Positions 1 to 10,081 are shown, counted from the stretch's first letter. The stretch: 49,184 nt of DNA from Mesotaenium endlicherianum (GCA_009602735.1 WELA01013855.1:6698-55881); one strand, 5' to 3'. Numbers and translations: made by a program. Notes: generated from the sequence alone by a model not told the origin.

Positions 1-585
1 AGTCAAATGAGAGTAAACTAGCATCAATAATGCAAATCAGTAAACTCATACATAAGCAAGGTTAGAAGACAGTGCGTATCAATGGCTTCTCGCCTTGGAT
101 TCAGATCTCTCTCAGTAAGCTATACAAGAGAGTTGGCCTCGTTTCCGAATGCCGAACTCGAGAGCAATGCCTAGCATATGTACGTGGAATGAGTTTACTG
201 AGAGACGGTCAGTGCGATGGCACCGCCTACCCGGGAGTTAACCACGTTGGTAGGACCTCGGTTAACCAAATCCACCGCCATCTCCCATCATCCCGAATAG
301 CCATCCATCATGGGGATGTCATCTGGCCATTCATCTAGCAGGTGGTACTTAGATGCATATCAAGGCAGTTCGCTGCTACCGAGCACGGAAGTCAGCTGGC
401 TGTCAAAGAATGTGTCAGCAAGCTGACTTGAGTTGACTTCAGCCTGCTGCTTTTGGCCGAGTCATTAAACTGATAATTATGTAAAGTCCAGCAGACTGAT
501 TATTAACTAGAGTTCAGCAGGCTGAACTTATTTAACTATATTATTAAAATGAATATTATATCAACCAGTATACTGATTCATTACA
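1..585 (-). repeat. 3' LTR of copy 1 (partial)
   Basis: It matches 8082-8657 along its length with scattered differences and small indels. It ends at GATTCATTACA (575-585), directly followed by the polypurine tract complement. The U3 part holds five CAGCNN(G/A)CTG palindrome-like decamers at 393, 416, 440, 489 and 515. Confidence 0.92.
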
Positions 586-620
586 ATCCCTCCAACTTAT
601 CATGTTGTCGCCTCGACAAC
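586..620 (-). promoter_or_regulatory. Polypurine tract and adjacent hairpin of copy 1
   Basis: On the element strand, the purine-rich tract ATAAGTTGGAGGGAT (complement of 586-600) ends exactly at the 3'LTR, the position expected for the plus-strand primer. Just upstream in sense (604-620) is a perfect 7-bp inverted repeat, GTTGTCG and CGACAAC, with a 3-base loop. The same tract and hairpin recur at 10,802-10,835 in copy 2, although the ORF3 sequence next to them has diverged. Confidence 0.8.
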
Positions 621-670
621 ACTATCACTAGTAACAGCGTGCTGTCCCTCTTATCCCCAGCCTGCTGCCC

Positions 671-2338
671 TTAGGAGGGAGATATCCCTGAGGCCCTATG
701 CTCACGAGAGCCAGACCTCCTCCTGTCTTGGGGTCTTTTGAAGCCTGTCAGAGAAGGGGGTTCCGTGTAAGGACCCGGCGGAGAACGTAGTAACTGGGCT
801 GTTTCCTCCTGCACAGTCTGAAACTGAAGGGAGGCAGCCTTCTCCTGGGCAGCCCTCAAACTGACAGGTACGTATACCGGCATCCCGGAAGGATGTTGCA
901 TGACATGAGCCAAGGGTACATGCCCTCTTTGCAAGGGAGATGCTGGCAGGCCTCTGGCTATCTCCCGAGCAGCCCTCCTCTCTGCCCTGTCCGACTAGGT
1001 CTCCTTGCCTGGAGATGGGCTCTGTCCTCTGGCAGTCCCCAGCCAAGTGATATCCTCCTCTTGAGCGAGTTGCGGCGGGGCCCACCCCGTCTTCTCCCTT
1101 ACAGGGGATGTGGCAGGTGTCAGGATCACGGCGAGGCTAGTGTCCTCCTCCTCGCCTTCCTCCTCGTCTTCCTCCGACTCCGCCTCCTCGCCGTCCCCGG
1201 GTTCCTCTGAGACTTCTGGGGTCTCCTCTGTCCGCTGCTCCAGCTCTTCCCGAGAAAAAGAATATCCTACTGACCTTCCCCTTTTGGGTGCTGGTGGGGG
1301 CTGCTGAGTCCGGACCGCATAGAGGTCCTTTTGCCCCTGCTTACTTGCCCATTTGGCAAAAGCGTGCTTCCCTTTGGAGAATGACTCTCGGGCCCTGCTC
1401 CTGTCCCCCTGCATCTCTTGGCTCATGCAGTCTCTGACTCCATCCAATCTTGGGTCCCAAGCCGCAATGTGAGGGGGCAATACTATGTTCCCGTTTAGGT
1501 CTGTCAGGAAATCCTCATCCGTCGCCCTGTCATTCTGCTGGTCCCTCATGTTGATGGTCATCCACCGCCAATCAGTGGGCTTTTGGAAGAAGGCAGCGTC
1601 TGTCTTTTTGAGAGTACAAGGGTACCAGTGCCCTGCAAAGTCCAGCTGACTGGTTTCTCTGGCCAAGAATTCCCAGCTCCTCCTCTCCACCTCATTGTAC
1701 ATGGCCTTGAACCTGTTGTGGGGTGTTGAGTCCTTGAAGCTGTCCGCGTCCATGGGGATCATCCTGATGACCCTATCTGCCCCCCAGATACCAGGAATCG
1801 AGACAGCTCCTGCTTCGTTCACCTGGGCCATTGCCTTGGCCTCTCCGATGGTATATCCTACCATCCTGGCGTAATCGTGGTAGAGGAGGAGCCCTGTGCC
1901 GACCTCTACATACTTGTCAAAGTTTTCAGATGTCTCCCCTTCCTTCTGGAGGATTTCCTTCTGCGACTCACTGCGACTTCTCTGGGCATACTTGAAGGCC
2001 TCCTCCAGTAGATCAAAGCCCTTGCCCAGCACCGTGTAGCGGTAGCTGCTGATTCTCCTCTGTTCTTCTTCTTCAATCTGCTGCTTCCGCTCCTCCTCAG
2101 CTTGCCTCTCCTCCTTTGCTTTCTTAGCCTCCTCTGCAGCTTTTCTGTCCATTTTTTCCTGCCTCAGTCTGGCCTGTTCCTCCTCCTCCTTCTTCTTCTG
2201 TGCCTCCCGCTGTTGTTGGAGTCGTTGTGATTCCCGAGCGGTGATGGAAGATGATTCGATGTCTCCACGGAATTGCAAGTATTCTGCATGTGCCTCTTCC
2301 GCCCTTCTCTTCCTCTTGAGTTCCGACTTTTGAGTCAT
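671..2338 (-). pseudogene. ORF3 of chromovirus copy 1, interrupted by one in-frame TAG
   Basis: This is the unrecognised third ORF between pol and the 3'LTR. I chose the ATG at 2338 because it aligns with the ATG at 12,590 in copy 2 and lies one base after a splice-acceptor-like GCAG. The reading frame runs 447 codons to a TAG at 995-997, then continues in the same frame for 108 more residues to 671. The part after the stop still matches copy 2 (GHVPLA.V.QHP.GMPVYV). Layout: Lys/Glu/Arg-rich coiled coil (about 1-100), conserved core (about 100-360) with YNEVERRSWE, PTDWRWMT, PPHIA.WDPRL and FSKGKHAF.KWA, then an acidic Glu/Asp stretch and a Pro-rich tail. No signal peptide or membrane segment is visible, so it is not env-like. 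The break is either a nonsense mutation or, less likely, a read-through stop. Function unknown. Confidence 0.8.
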
Positions 2339-2370
2339 CCTGCTCAATCATAAACACAATGCAGTTAGTG
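2339..2370 (-). other. Putative splice branch point and acceptor before ORF3, copy 1
   Basis: In sense, CACTAAC (2370-2364) is followed about 25 bases later by GCAG (ending 2340), then G and the ORF3 ATG. Copy 2 has TACTAAC and GCAG at the same spacing, although the intervening bases differ. This suggests a spliced subgenomic mRNA for ORF3. Confidence 0.55.
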
Positions 2371-2540
2371 AAGTCATGATATTTTGCCGTTACTGAGTGC
2401 CCTTGATGAAGAGGGACGCGATCGGGAGAGTTCCTAGAGTGGAATACCTGGTGTGAGCGAATATAAGGAAAAATTGAGTTGGAGAGCAAGTGAGTGTGAG
2501 CGCAGGTTGAGTGGGTAATATGGTGATCAGAGACTACCAC

Positions 2541-2613
2541 TCCCTCCAACTTAAATTTAAAGGTGGGCTGCCTGTCACAACTGCCACTAACTGTCACATC
2601 TCCCTCCAACTTA
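2541..2613 (-). promoter_or_regulatory. Two internal polypurine-tract-like copies between pol and ORF3, copy 1
   Basis: The string TCCCTCCAACTTA occurs at 2541-2553 and 2601-2613. It is identical to the complement of the LTR-adjacent polypurine tract at 587-599. These copies sit just past the pol stop, where the terminal tract would lie in an element without ORF3. They may be internal plus-strand primers or relics of ORF3 acquisition. Confidence 0.5.
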
Positions 2614-2633
2614 TATGGAGACAGGACCTCCTG

Positions 2634-5600
2634 TCACCTTCCCGTGTCAACTGGAGGGACTCCAGCGGCCCGAAGGTGGAACCGTGTCAACGCCCCTTTG
2701 GCATTGGTCAAGTGGTCCTTAAACTCCCAAGTGTCCCCAGAGGCATCGTAACCCTTCCATCGAATGAGGTATTTCATGACATATTTAGACGATCGACGGA
2801 CCGAGCGAGCGTCTAAAATCTCATCGACCTCATACTTCGCAGGATCGCCGTCCCGGACAGCGGGGACCGGTCCCGGCTGGACAGGTGACCGACCTGTGAA
2901 CAGTGTATCACCTTTGATGTATGGTTCCAGGAAGGAGACATTAAAGACCGGGTGACCCTTGTATTCAGCTGACATGTTCAGTTTGTAAGCATTCTGACCG
3001 ACACGACGGACCACCGAATATGGACCGACCCAGACAGGGCCAAGCTTTTTCTTGACCACACCCGGGAGGTACAAGTGCTGAGAATGCAGTTCGACTAAAT
3101 CCCCCTTGGAAAATGTCAGTTCCCGACGGTGTTGATTAGCGTATTTTTGTTGGTTTTCTTGGGCCGTGTGCAAGTTTCGTTGGACTTCTGACAGGGTGTC
3201 AGCAAACTCCTGAGTTAACTGGAGGGAGACCGGGTTGTCAATCCCTTCAGGGTGAGTTAAAGATTCCCCTAGCACATCTAGAGGAGACTTAGGGACTCTA
3301 CCCAGGCTGAGTTCAAAAGGAGTTTTGCCCGTTGACGCGTGCACCGCACTGTTGACCGCAAACTGAATTTGAGGCAACAGGTCATCCCAATTATCTTGTT
3401 TTTGGTTAATATATGCTCTCAGCACCTCCTGCAGAACTCGGTTAGTTCTTTCAGTCTGCCCATCAGTCTGAGGGTGGTTTGCTGTGCTGAGCAGCTGTTT
3501 GACTCCCATTAACCCCATTAAAGCTCTCCAGAACTTAGAGGTGAATTTTGAGTCTCTGTCTGAGATGATATTAGAAGGGAGCCCATGTTGGCATACTACA
3601 TGGTTGTAAAACTGTCTCGCTGTTTCGAGTGCAGTCACTTTGACAGTTGTGGGGATAAAAATGACCATTTTTGTCAGTTTATCCACGACTACCAGTATTG
3701 AATCATGCCCGTTGGCAGTTCTTGGTAGTGAGACCACCCAGTCCATGGATATAGTTTCCCAGCGTCCCGCTGGGATGGGTAGCGGTTGCAAGAGACCTCC
3801 GGGTGGTGTGTGCCGAGACTTATTTCTCTGACACTGGTCACAGGACTTGACATATTTCAAGACCTCCCGGGGTAACCCCTCCCAATGATAATGTTTTGCC
3901 AGTTTGCCAACAGTTTTGGCCTGCCCCAAATGTCCACCCAGGAGACTGTCATGAGCTTGACTCAGTAAGAGAGACCTTATTTCCAAATTATTAGGAATGA
4001 CCAGCTTCAGCCTGCCTGAAGTGGTTTCAGTCACCCAGACCCCTCCCTTGAGCTTATACCCGAGTGCAGTAGCACGACACACACCAGTAGTGGGGCTGGG
4101 CTCAAATGTTGGGTCAGAAAGGTAGGCTTTCCTAAGTTGTTCAAGGAAGGACTTTTTCACCTTTAGTGAAGTGAGTGCACACAGGACTTTATCTACAGCA
4201 TGCTGACTAAAGTTCCTTTCTTGCAAGTCAGGTCTTCTAGAGAGTGCATCAGCAGGATTCAACTTCCCTGGTTTGTAGTCGATCTGGACTTGGAACTGCT
4301 CCAGCATCTGGCTCCAGCGGTTCTCCCTCCTCGACAGCTTGGACTTCTTCTGAAAGTGGGTCAGAGCTAGATGATCTGTAATCACCTTAAAAGCTTTACC
4401 ATGTAAGTATGCTCTCCACTGTTTGAGTACATGAATGATAGCTAGCAGCTCTTTATCATGCACTGAGTAATTAATCTCCGCTGGATTAAATTTCATAGAC
4501 TCATACAACACAGGATGCCACTCCTGCCGTACCTTACCATCCTTTGTGGTTTTGTCAGCAGGCTGCAACAAAATAGCACCCATGGCAAAATCAGAGGCAT
4601 CAGTAACCACCTGCACCGGTTTGCTGGGGTCATACACGGCTAGCACTGGGGCAGAACAAAGGGCATCTTTAAGGGTCTGGAAGGCAGCCTGCTGCTCTTC
4701 CCCCCACACATACCCGATGTCTTTCTTAGTAAGGTCAGTCAGTTTACTGGCCTTTGTGGAATAATTCTCAATAAATCTCCTATAGTAGTTAGCCAACCCG
4801 AGGAAGGATCTAACTTCAGAGACAGACTGTGGTACTGGCCAGTCCCTTATGGTCTGGACTTTCTTAGGATCCACACTGATGCCCTCTTTACTGACAACGT
4901 GGCCTAAGAATTCAATACTTTCCTTAAAGAAATCACACTTGCTCATTTTAGCATACAAGTGATTTTTCCGCAGAGTGTCCAGCACTTTCTTTAAGTGTTC
5001 AGTGTGCTGAGCTTCATCTTTAGAGAAAATTAAAATATCATCCAGGAAAACTTGCACAAACTTATCCAAATAAGGTCTGAAAATGTCATTCATAGCACCC
5101 ATAAAGGTAGCAGGAGCATTAGTCAGTCCAAATGGCATCACGTTGAACTCATAGTGTCCATAACGTGTGCGGAAAGCAGTCTTGTGTTCATCCCCCTCAG
5201 CAATTCTGATTTGATGATAACCACTCTTGAGATCTATCTTACTGAACACCTTAGCGCCAGACAGGGTATCAAGCAAGTCCTCGATTCTGGGTAAAGCATA
5301 CTTGTTCTTTACTGTAATTCTGTTCAGGGCTCTGTAATCCACACACATCCGCATACTGCCATCCTTTTTCTTAACAAATAGGATGGGTGCGCCGTAAGGT
5401 GATTTACTGGGAGAAATATAACCATTTTCCTCAAGCTCTGCAATCTGTGTTTTCAACTCCTCGCTCTCCACATAAGACAAGCCATACGTGCGTTGCCAAG
5501 GTGGCTGACTCCCAGGTAATAGATCAATCCTATGATCTACTTCCCTCTTAGGGGGTAGTCCTGGAGGCATATTAAATACATCAGTGTACTGAGCAACAAT

Positions 5601-6452
5601 TTTTGCAGCAGTAGGGTGCTCCGGAGGGCTTACCTTTTTCTCAACCACTTCTTCAGGTTGAGGAGGTACCTCTCTTAGCAGCAGACAGAACATTCTGTCT
5701 TCCTTCTGGTTCCAGCTTTTGACGAACTCCATTGCATTCAGCAACTTGCATCCTTCTGGAAGCCTCTTCTTTTCCTTCATTTGCCATCCACACAGGACAA
5801 GAGGAAGAGCACTGGTGGGTGCCAAGTCAGTCTGCCCATCACTGGCTCCTCTCACTTTAACTGTACCTCTGCTCCAACACACTTCAGCTTGATGTCTATT
5901 AAGCCAGGACCTGCCTAGCACGAGATCATAAAAGCCAGTGTTGAGTACCTCAAATGTAAGCGTTTCAGTTAGAACTGCAATGCCAGAACCTAACTGGACC
6001 TCAATAGGCTTGGTTATAACTCCTCCCGGGATACTTGAGGCATCTCCAAGGAATATTTTTCTATTCCCTTGGGTGACAGTAGGCAGCCTTAGCCGCTTAA
6101 CTAAGTCCTTGTGAATAAAAGTATGTGACGCCCCTCCGTCAACAAATGCCCTCACCTTCCTACCTGCAATCATGCAATGCAGTAGGATAGGGGGGACTGT
6201 CTTTTCCTGACTTTCGCATTGTTCTCCTGACGTAGCAAAGAAATGTTGGACATCAGGTGGAACAAGAGCATCCAGAGTGTGCACTCTCTGGACGTCTATA
6301 TTACTGATGGTCTCCTTTATCTGTTTGTCAGGCATGCATAGTGAATCCAGTTCAGCAGGACCCATAATACCTGCTACGAGGGCAGCTAGTGACGACTCAC
6401 TATCTCTAGCATCCTCACAGTCAGTAGACTGGATTACTGACTGTTGCTGTCT
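2634..6452 (-). CDS. pol: Pol polyprotein, copy 1 (protease-RT-RNase H-integrase-chromodomain)
   Basis: It is expressed by a -1 frameshift from gag; the frame is open from 6479 and I start it at the slip site. Numbering from the Met at 6365 (1243 aa to the stop): aspartic protease with [10 protein letters not shown] (D76); reverse transcriptase about 270-500 with D379 and the FLDD box (D442, D443); RNase H with D589, E639 and D664; integrase zinc finger H805, H812, C842, C845; integrase catalytic D875, D936, E972; GPY/F-type region near 1109-1130; chromodomain about 1178-1222. All catalytic residues are present and there is no internal stop, so this copy's pol looks functional. The chromodomain would direct integration toward marked chromatin, as known for chromoviruses. 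It ends in VDTGR, a few residues longer than copy 2. Confidence 0.95.
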   Translation of the reverse strand, partial: RQQQSVIQSTDCEDARDSESSLAALVAGIMGPAELDSLCMPDKQIKETISNIDVQRVHTLDALVPPDVQHFFATSGEQCESQEKTVPPILLHCMIAGRKVRAFVDGGASHTFIHKDLVKRLRLPTVTQGNRKIFLGDASSIPGGVITKPIEVQLGSGIAVLTETLTFEVLNTGFYDLVLGRSWLNRHQAEVCWSRGTVKVRGASDGQTDLAPTSALPLVLCGWQMKEKKRLPEGCKLLNAMEFVKSWNQKEDRMFCLLLREVPPQPEEVVEKKVSPPEHPTAAKIVAQYTDVFNMPPGLPPKREVDHRIDLLPGSQPPWQRTYGLSYVESEELKTQIAELEENGYISPSKSPYGAPILFVKKKDGSMRMCVDYRALNRITVKNKYALPRIEDLLDTLSGAKVFSKIDLKSGYHQIRIAEGDEHKTAFRTRYGHYEFNVMPFGLTNAPATFMGAMNDIFRPYLDKFVQVFLDDILIFSKDEAQHTEHLKKVLDTLRKNHLYAKMSKCDFFKESIEFLGHVVSKEGISVDPKKVQTIRDWPVPQSVSEVRSFLGLANYYRRFIENYSTKASKLTDLTKKDIGYVWGEEQQAAFQTLKDALCSAPVLAVYDPSKPVQVVTDASDFAMGAILLQPADKTTKDGKVRQEWHPVLYESMKFNPAEINYSVHDKELLAIIHVLKQWRAYLHGKAFKVITDHLALTHFQKKSKLSRRENRWSQMLEQFQVQIDYKPGKLNPADALSRRPDLQERNFSQHAVDKVLCALTSLKVKKSFLEQLRKAYLSDPTFEPSPTTGVCRATALGYKLKGGVWVTETTSGRLKLVIPNNLEIRSLLLSQAHDSLLGGHLGQAKTVGKLAKHYHWEGLPREVLKYVKSCDQCQRNKSRHTPPGGLLQPLPIPAGRWETISMDWVVSLPRTANGHDSILVVVDKLTKMVIFIPTTVKVTALETARQFYNHVVCQHGLPSNIISDRDSKFTSKFWRALMGLMGVKQLLSTANHPQTDGQTERTNRVLQEVLRAYINQKQDNWDDLLPQIQFAVNSAVHASTGKTPFELSLGRVPKSPLDVLGESLTHPEGIDNPVSLQLTQEFADTLSEVQRNLHTAQENQQKYANQHRRELTFSKGDLVELHSQHLYLPGVVKKKLGPVWVGPYSVVRRVGQNAYKLNMSAEYKGHPVFNVSFLEPYIKGDTLFTGRSPVQPGPVPAVRDGDPAKYEVDEILDARSVRRSSKYVMKYLIRWKGYDASGDTWEFKDHLTNAKGALTRFHLRAAGVPPVDTGR

Positions 6453-6458
6453 TTTAAA
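6417..6458 (-). promoter_or_regulatory. -1 ribosomal frameshift signal at the gag/pol junction, copy 1
   Basis: In the gag/pol overlap the sense strand reads U UUA AAA (6458-6452), a canonical slippery heptamer in the correct gag phase. A 7-base spacer (6451-6445) follows, then a perfect 10-bp stem, ACAGUCAGUA with UACUGACUGU (6444-6435 and 6426-6417), around an 8-base loop. The gag stop codon overlaps the end of the 5' arm. A slip by -1 moves the ribosome exactly into the pol frame. Confidence 0.85.
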
Positions 6459-7912
6459 GGCTGGTCTTTTCTCTCGACCTTAGGCAGGTGCTTGACCGGA
6501 CACTGTTCTCTGTAGTGGCCTTTCTGCTGACAATGGTAGCAAGTAGATTTTGCTGAGGCTGGTCTCGGCTTAGTCCTACCACCACCCCTTCCATAGCCAC
6601 CTCGAGAGGGACCACCTCTACCTCTAGACTGAATAGCATTGTACTCATACTCATATTCATCACCCTGATTATCCTCAGCCTGGTCTCCTTCAACTGCATT
6701 GTAGGAACCGTGGGGCTTTTTGACAATCTTAGACACCAAAGCGTTACTCTGGCGCTTGTGATTGAACTGCTGCTGATCCCAGGCGTCAGCATCCTGGATC
6801 AAGTCAGCCAGTTTCTCATACTTTTTCTCAGCAAAATGACCAGAGACCTCGGATTTCAAGCCATACCTGAAGTATGCTATCCTATACCGTTCTGGCAAAT
6901 CAGGCTGCTTCATCATGTTCTCTTGGAACTTTTGAGCAAACTCAGCAACTGAAGTGGTCTGCTTCAGTGTCAGGGAGATCATCGCATAGATAGCTTTCTC
7001 CTGCTGGTTGATGACATCAAACTTCTCATGCAACTTCTCGACAAACTCTACCCACGTAGGGTCACCGAGTTGCCGAGCCTTACGCTCTTCCTTCCAGTAA
7101 AGCCACCAGTCTGCGGCACTGCCTTTCAGTAGCGCACCGGTGTGCCTGACCTTCTCGTAATCTTGCAGTTCTGGGTAGTTCTCCAGCCACTGCTCAACAT
7201 CCGCGAGAAACTTGATCAGGTAATATTTTCTGTTTCCCTCAGGATCATAGTCCTGGGGAGGTTTCGGCTTGGGCTTACTAGGCCCTCGGCCACCACCACT
7301 AGTGGTGTGAGACCCCAGTTGGTCTCTGTCCCGGAGTAGGGACATTATGATTCTTTTGTCCTCCTGCTGGGACTGATACATGGTCGCCATTTGCGACTGC
7401 ATCTGAACGAACAATGCTCCCAAGTCTACATTTTGGGGTGGTAGATTAGCAAATGCAGCAGCAGCATTGGCATCTACTCGCTGAGTAGTGTCCTCAACAA
7501 TCCCTCTTGCTCCTGCAGCAGCAATTCCTGCCGCATTCAGCCGGTCACGTATTTGACCTAGGGGTACATTGAGTTGTACGGCAGGAGGTGGGTTCAGAAC
7601 ATTGGCCCTTGATGCCATAAGTTCTTCAACAGTGCGCTCGTCAGCTGGCTGTCCTTCCCTCCTTTGTATATCTTCAGCGGCCTTTGCTACTTGTTCAGCT
7701 TCTAGTCTGGCTATCTCCTCCTCAGCTTGCTGAGCTGCGACTGAGGCAATAGCAGCTGCCTCATCTGCAGCCTCCCTAGCTGCAGTATCCGCTACTGCTT
7801 CCGAATAGGTACGGTTTCCCGCTACATGGCTTTCCGCCTGGTTTTCGACATTCTCGTTATCCTGGTTCTCCATGTCTCGGGAGTTGCTAGTTTGAGACCT
7901 TGTCCTTACCAT
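6434..7912 (-). CDS. gag: Gag structural protein, copy 1
   Basis: A 492-aa capsid/nucleocapsid precursor that packages element RNA into cytoplasmic particles. Ala/Glu-rich helical N-terminus (about 37-100), a retrotransposon-gag core (about 225-370, with [10 protein letters not shown] and the FAQKFQENM region), an RGG-rich stretch (429-447) and one CCHC zinc knuckle (C458, C461, H466, C471). The start ATG follows the primer-binding site by only about 21 bases. The last 15 codons overlap the open pol frame, and the frameshift signal lies in them. The protein is identical to that of copy 2. The start codon itself sits in a splice-donor-like ATG|GTAAGG. Confidence 0.95.
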   Translation of the reverse strand: MVRTRSQTSNSRDMENQDNENVENQAESHVAGNRTYSEAVADTAAREAADEAAAIASVAAQQAEEEIARLEAEQVAKAAEDIQRREGQPADERTVEELMASRANVLNPPPAVQLNVPLGQIRDRLNAAGIAAAGARGIVEDTTQRVDANAAAAFANLPPQNVDLGALFVQMQSQMATMYQSQQEDKRIIMSLLRDRDQLGSHTTSGGGRGPSKPKPKPPQDYDPEGNRKYYLIKFLADVEQWLENYPELQDYEKVRHTGALLKGSAADWWLYWKEERKARQLGDPTWVEFVEKLHEKFDVINQQEKAIYAMISLTLKQTTSVAEFAQKFQENMMKQPDLPERYRIAYFRYGLKSEVSGHFAEKKYEKLADLIQDADAWDQQQFNHKRQSNALVSKIVKKPHGSYNAVEGDQAEDNQGDEYEYEYNAIQSRGRGGPSRGGYGRGGGRTKPRPASAKSTCYHCQQKGHYREQCPVKHLPKVERKDQPLKDSNSQ

Positions 7913-7946
7913 ACAAAGAAGACTGTGATAACTGCTCCGATACCAC
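7905..7946 (-). promoter_or_regulatory. Primer-binding site, short leader and candidate splice donor, copy 1
   Basis: Next to the 5'LTR the sense strand reads G then TGGTATCGGAGC (7945-7934). That is one base different from the initiator-Met tRNA complement TGGTATCAGAGC used by many plant retroelements. The leader to the gag ATG is about 21 bases. Two candidate donors lie here: GTATGG (7914-7909) just before the gag ATG and GTAAGG (7909-7904) directly after it. Confidence 0.75.
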
Positions 7947-8657
7947 TGAAATGAATCGACTTACCAAATAGGCGATTAACAATTAATAAAGATCTTTATA
8001 TCAGCAAGTAATCTTTATGGTAATTTCCGTTAACTGGTTAAACGGCAAAGGACAATACACTAGCAGTGAATAATACTCGTAAGTCAAATGCGAGTAAACT
8101 AGCATCAATAATGCAAATCAGTAAACTCATACATAAGCAAGGTTAGAAGACAGTGCGTATCAATGGCTTCTCGCCTTGGATTCAGATCTCTCTCAGTAAG
8201 CTGTACAAGAGAGTTGGCCTCGTTTCCGAATGCCGAACTCGAGAGCAATGCCTAGCATATGTACATGGAATGAGTTTACTGTTCAACGGTCAGTGCGATG
8301 GCACCGCCTACCCGGGAGTTAACCACGTTGGTAGGACCTCGGTTAACCAAATCCACCGCCATCTCCCATCATCCCGAATCGCCATCCATCATAGGGATGT
8401 CATGTGGCCATTCATCTAGCATACCACACTTAGATGCATATTGAGGCAGTTCGCTGCTACCGAGTACGGAAGTCAGCTGGCTGTCAAAGAATGTGTCAGC
8501 AAGGTGGCCTCAGCCTGCTACTTCCGGCCAAGTCATTAAACTGATATTAAGTATAAAGTCCAGCAGACTGATTATTAACTAGAGTTCAGCAGGCTGAACT
8601 TATTTAACTATATTATTTAAATGAATATTATATCGACCAGTACACTGATTCATTACA
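7947..8657 (-). repeat. 5' LTR of copy 1 (711 bp)
   Basis: Begins TGAAATGAATC and ends GATTCATTACA (plus-strand view). It differs from the copy-1 3'LTR at many positions and lacks a short stretch near 8503. It directly abuts a piggyBac-like remnant at 8658. Confidence 0.93.
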
Positions 8658-8736
8658 AAGACTCTCTCAGTACTGTAACCTCTCTTCAAACAATAGGCAT
8701 CATACTGATCAACAGCATCTTTGTACATATTGTAAT
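8658..8736 (-). pseudogene. piggyBac-like transposase remnant, downstream piece
   Basis: The reverse complement reads YNMYKDAVDQYDAYCLKRG, resembling the conserved YN..M.GVD..D segment downstream of the piggyBac catalytic core. The reading frame from the piece at 9461-9570 continues into this one when the solo LTR (8737-9455) and one copy of its 5-bp target duplication are removed. The rest was cut off by insertion of copy 1. Confidence 0.5.
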
Positions 8737-9455
8737 TGTAAAGAATCAGTATATTGGTAGATATAATATTCATATAGATATTATAGTTAAATATGCTCAG
8801 CCTGCTGAACTATAGTTAACATTCAGCCTGCTGGACCATATAACATAATCAGTTTAATGACTCAGCCGGGAGCAGCATGCTGAAGTCAACTTAGGTCAGC
8901 TTGCTGACACATTCTTTGACAGCCAGCTGACTTCCGTACTCGGTAGCAGCGAACTGCCTAGATATGCATCTAAGTGTGGTGTGCTAGATGAATGGCCAGA
9001 TGACATCCCCATGATGGATGGCGATTTGGGATGATGGGAGATGACGGTGGATTTGGTTATCCGAGGTCCTACGAACGCGGTTAACTCCCAGGTAGGCGGT
9101 GCCATCGCACTGGCCGTTGAACAGTAAACTCATTCCATGTACATGTGCTAGGTATTGCTCTCGGGTTCGGCATTCGAAAACGAGGCCAACTCTCTTGTAC
9201 TGCATACTGAGAGAGATCTGAATTGAAGGCGAGAAGCCATTGATACGCACTGTATTCTAACCTTGCTTATGTGTGAGTTTACTGATTGCATTATTGATGC
9301 TAGTTCACTCGCATTTGACTTACGAGTATTGTCTACTGCTAGTGTGTCGTTTTTTGCTGTTTAATCAATATACAGAACATGCCATAAAGATTACTTGCTG
9401 ATATAAAGATTTTCATCAATTGTTAATCGCCTTTTTAGTAAGTCGATTCATTTCA
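8737..9455 (+). mobile_element. Solo LTR of the same chromovirus family, inverted, with target duplication
   Basis: A 719-bp LTR in the opposite orientation to copies 1 and 2, beginning TGTAAAGAATC and ending GATTCATTTCA. It is flanked by GTAAT at 8732-8736 and 9456-9460, so it is an intact solo LTR formed by LTR-LTR recombination after a full insertion. It differs from the other LTRs at many sites and is probably older. It retains the CAGCNNGCTG-type repeats. Confidence 0.92.
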
Positions 9456-9960
9456 GTAATGCTCTACTAGCTAAGGGGCTGGAATTCTAAAATTTTCTTT
9501 TTCGTTGCGTCTACTCTGTATAGTGGAGGCCAGCCCTTTGGTCGTTGACAAAATAGCACATGGAGCTTCATCATTTCACACAGCAGCTACCATAGGGGGT
9601 TGCTCATTGTAAGCTGCAAGAGTGTAGCCTTTAGGGTGGGTGTCAGGCTTCATGTATAACAACCATTTTGGATAGTTCTTTCTAGTAGAAACTACATTGC
9701 CTGTGGCTGCATGTCCTAGCTGTGCAAGTGTAGGAAAGAGGTGTGGAGAGGTGAAGTCACTGTCAAGTATGAGAGTGAAGCATCTGCTTGCAAAAAGCAT
9801 AGCTACTAAGTCTAATACAATGTCAGTCTTTGCATCTTCTTTCTTTACTCTATCATATGATGAAAGCATAGCAAAATTATGTAATTGCATCACAGATTGT
9901 AAATACTACTATTCCATATTTATATGGCTTTGATGCTGAAATGGATCTTGTTTATTCAAG
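9456..9960 (-). pseudogene. piggyBac-like transposase remnant, central piece
   Basis: The reverse complement carries KPYKYGIVVFTICDA (about 9930-9886), then after a frameshift the segment LILDSDFTSPHLFPTL with GHAATGNVVSTRK, and MVAAV followed by a TGA at 9576-9578 and NDEAPCAILSTTKG. These match the order and style of the piggyBac/PGBD transposase core (KP.KYG.K, LDN.FTS, W.D..P...LST). The TGA stands where that family normally has Trp, next to a catalytic Asp. A second stop follows near 9477. The gene is therefore dead: frameshift, stops and a nested solo LTR. Family assignment is by remembered motif only. Confidence 0.6.
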
Positions 9961-9964
9961 ACTA

Positions 9965-10081
9965 ATATGGTTCATATAAATGTATAAGATGAAAGATAGG
10001 AGAAAGCGTGTAAAACCAGGGAGCAATCTTTGCCCTTATCATGAATTTTGTTTACCCATCTATACCCCTTGACTCACTTAC
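9965..10081 (-). repeat. Long inverted repeat arm A, outer part
   Basis: The reverse complement matches about 20,700-20,815 (for example TAAGGGCRAAGATYGCTCC in both). Copy 2 interrupts the arm here; it resumes at 18,899. The last five bases, CTTAC, are copy 2's target duplication. Confidence 0.65.

Larger units (their letters stand above)
1..8657 (-). mobile_element. Ty3/Gypsy chromovirus LTR retrotransposon, copy 1 (left end truncated by window)
   Basis: Minus-strand element read from right to left: 5'LTR 7947-8657, primer-binding site, gag, frameshift signal, pol, ORF3, polypurine tract, 3'LTR 1-585. Window base 1 corresponds to base 136 of the LTR (matching 8082), so about 135 bases of the 3'LTR lie outside. 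LTR ends are TGAAATGAATC...GATTCATTACA, an imperfect terminal inverted repeat with TG..CA tips. The C-terminal chromodomain of pol places it among the chromoviruses. gag and most of pol are almost identical to copy 2, whereas ORF3 is strongly diverged and carries an in-frame stop here. Its right edge abuts a piggyBac-like transposase remnant (8658-8736), so it inserted into that older element. The left target duplication is not visible. Confidence 0.93.

Noticed and set aside
72..338. 88-codon ORF repeated in four LTRs (also 8153, 8984 minus, 10287), antisense to the element
   Set aside because: It starts with GTG, not ATG, and is frameshifted in the fifth LTR. Its retention follows from LTR similarity, not from evidence of a protein.
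2124..2609. 161-codon minus ORF overlapping ORF3
   Set aside because: It is a shadow frame of the Lys/Glu-rich ORF3 start and reads across the putative splice acceptor.
6128..6160. Protease motif [10 protein letters not shown] lacks the usual Ser or Thr after the catalytic Asp
   Set aside because: DGG variants are common in chromovirus proteases, and the Asp is present in both copies, so it is not evidence of inactivation.
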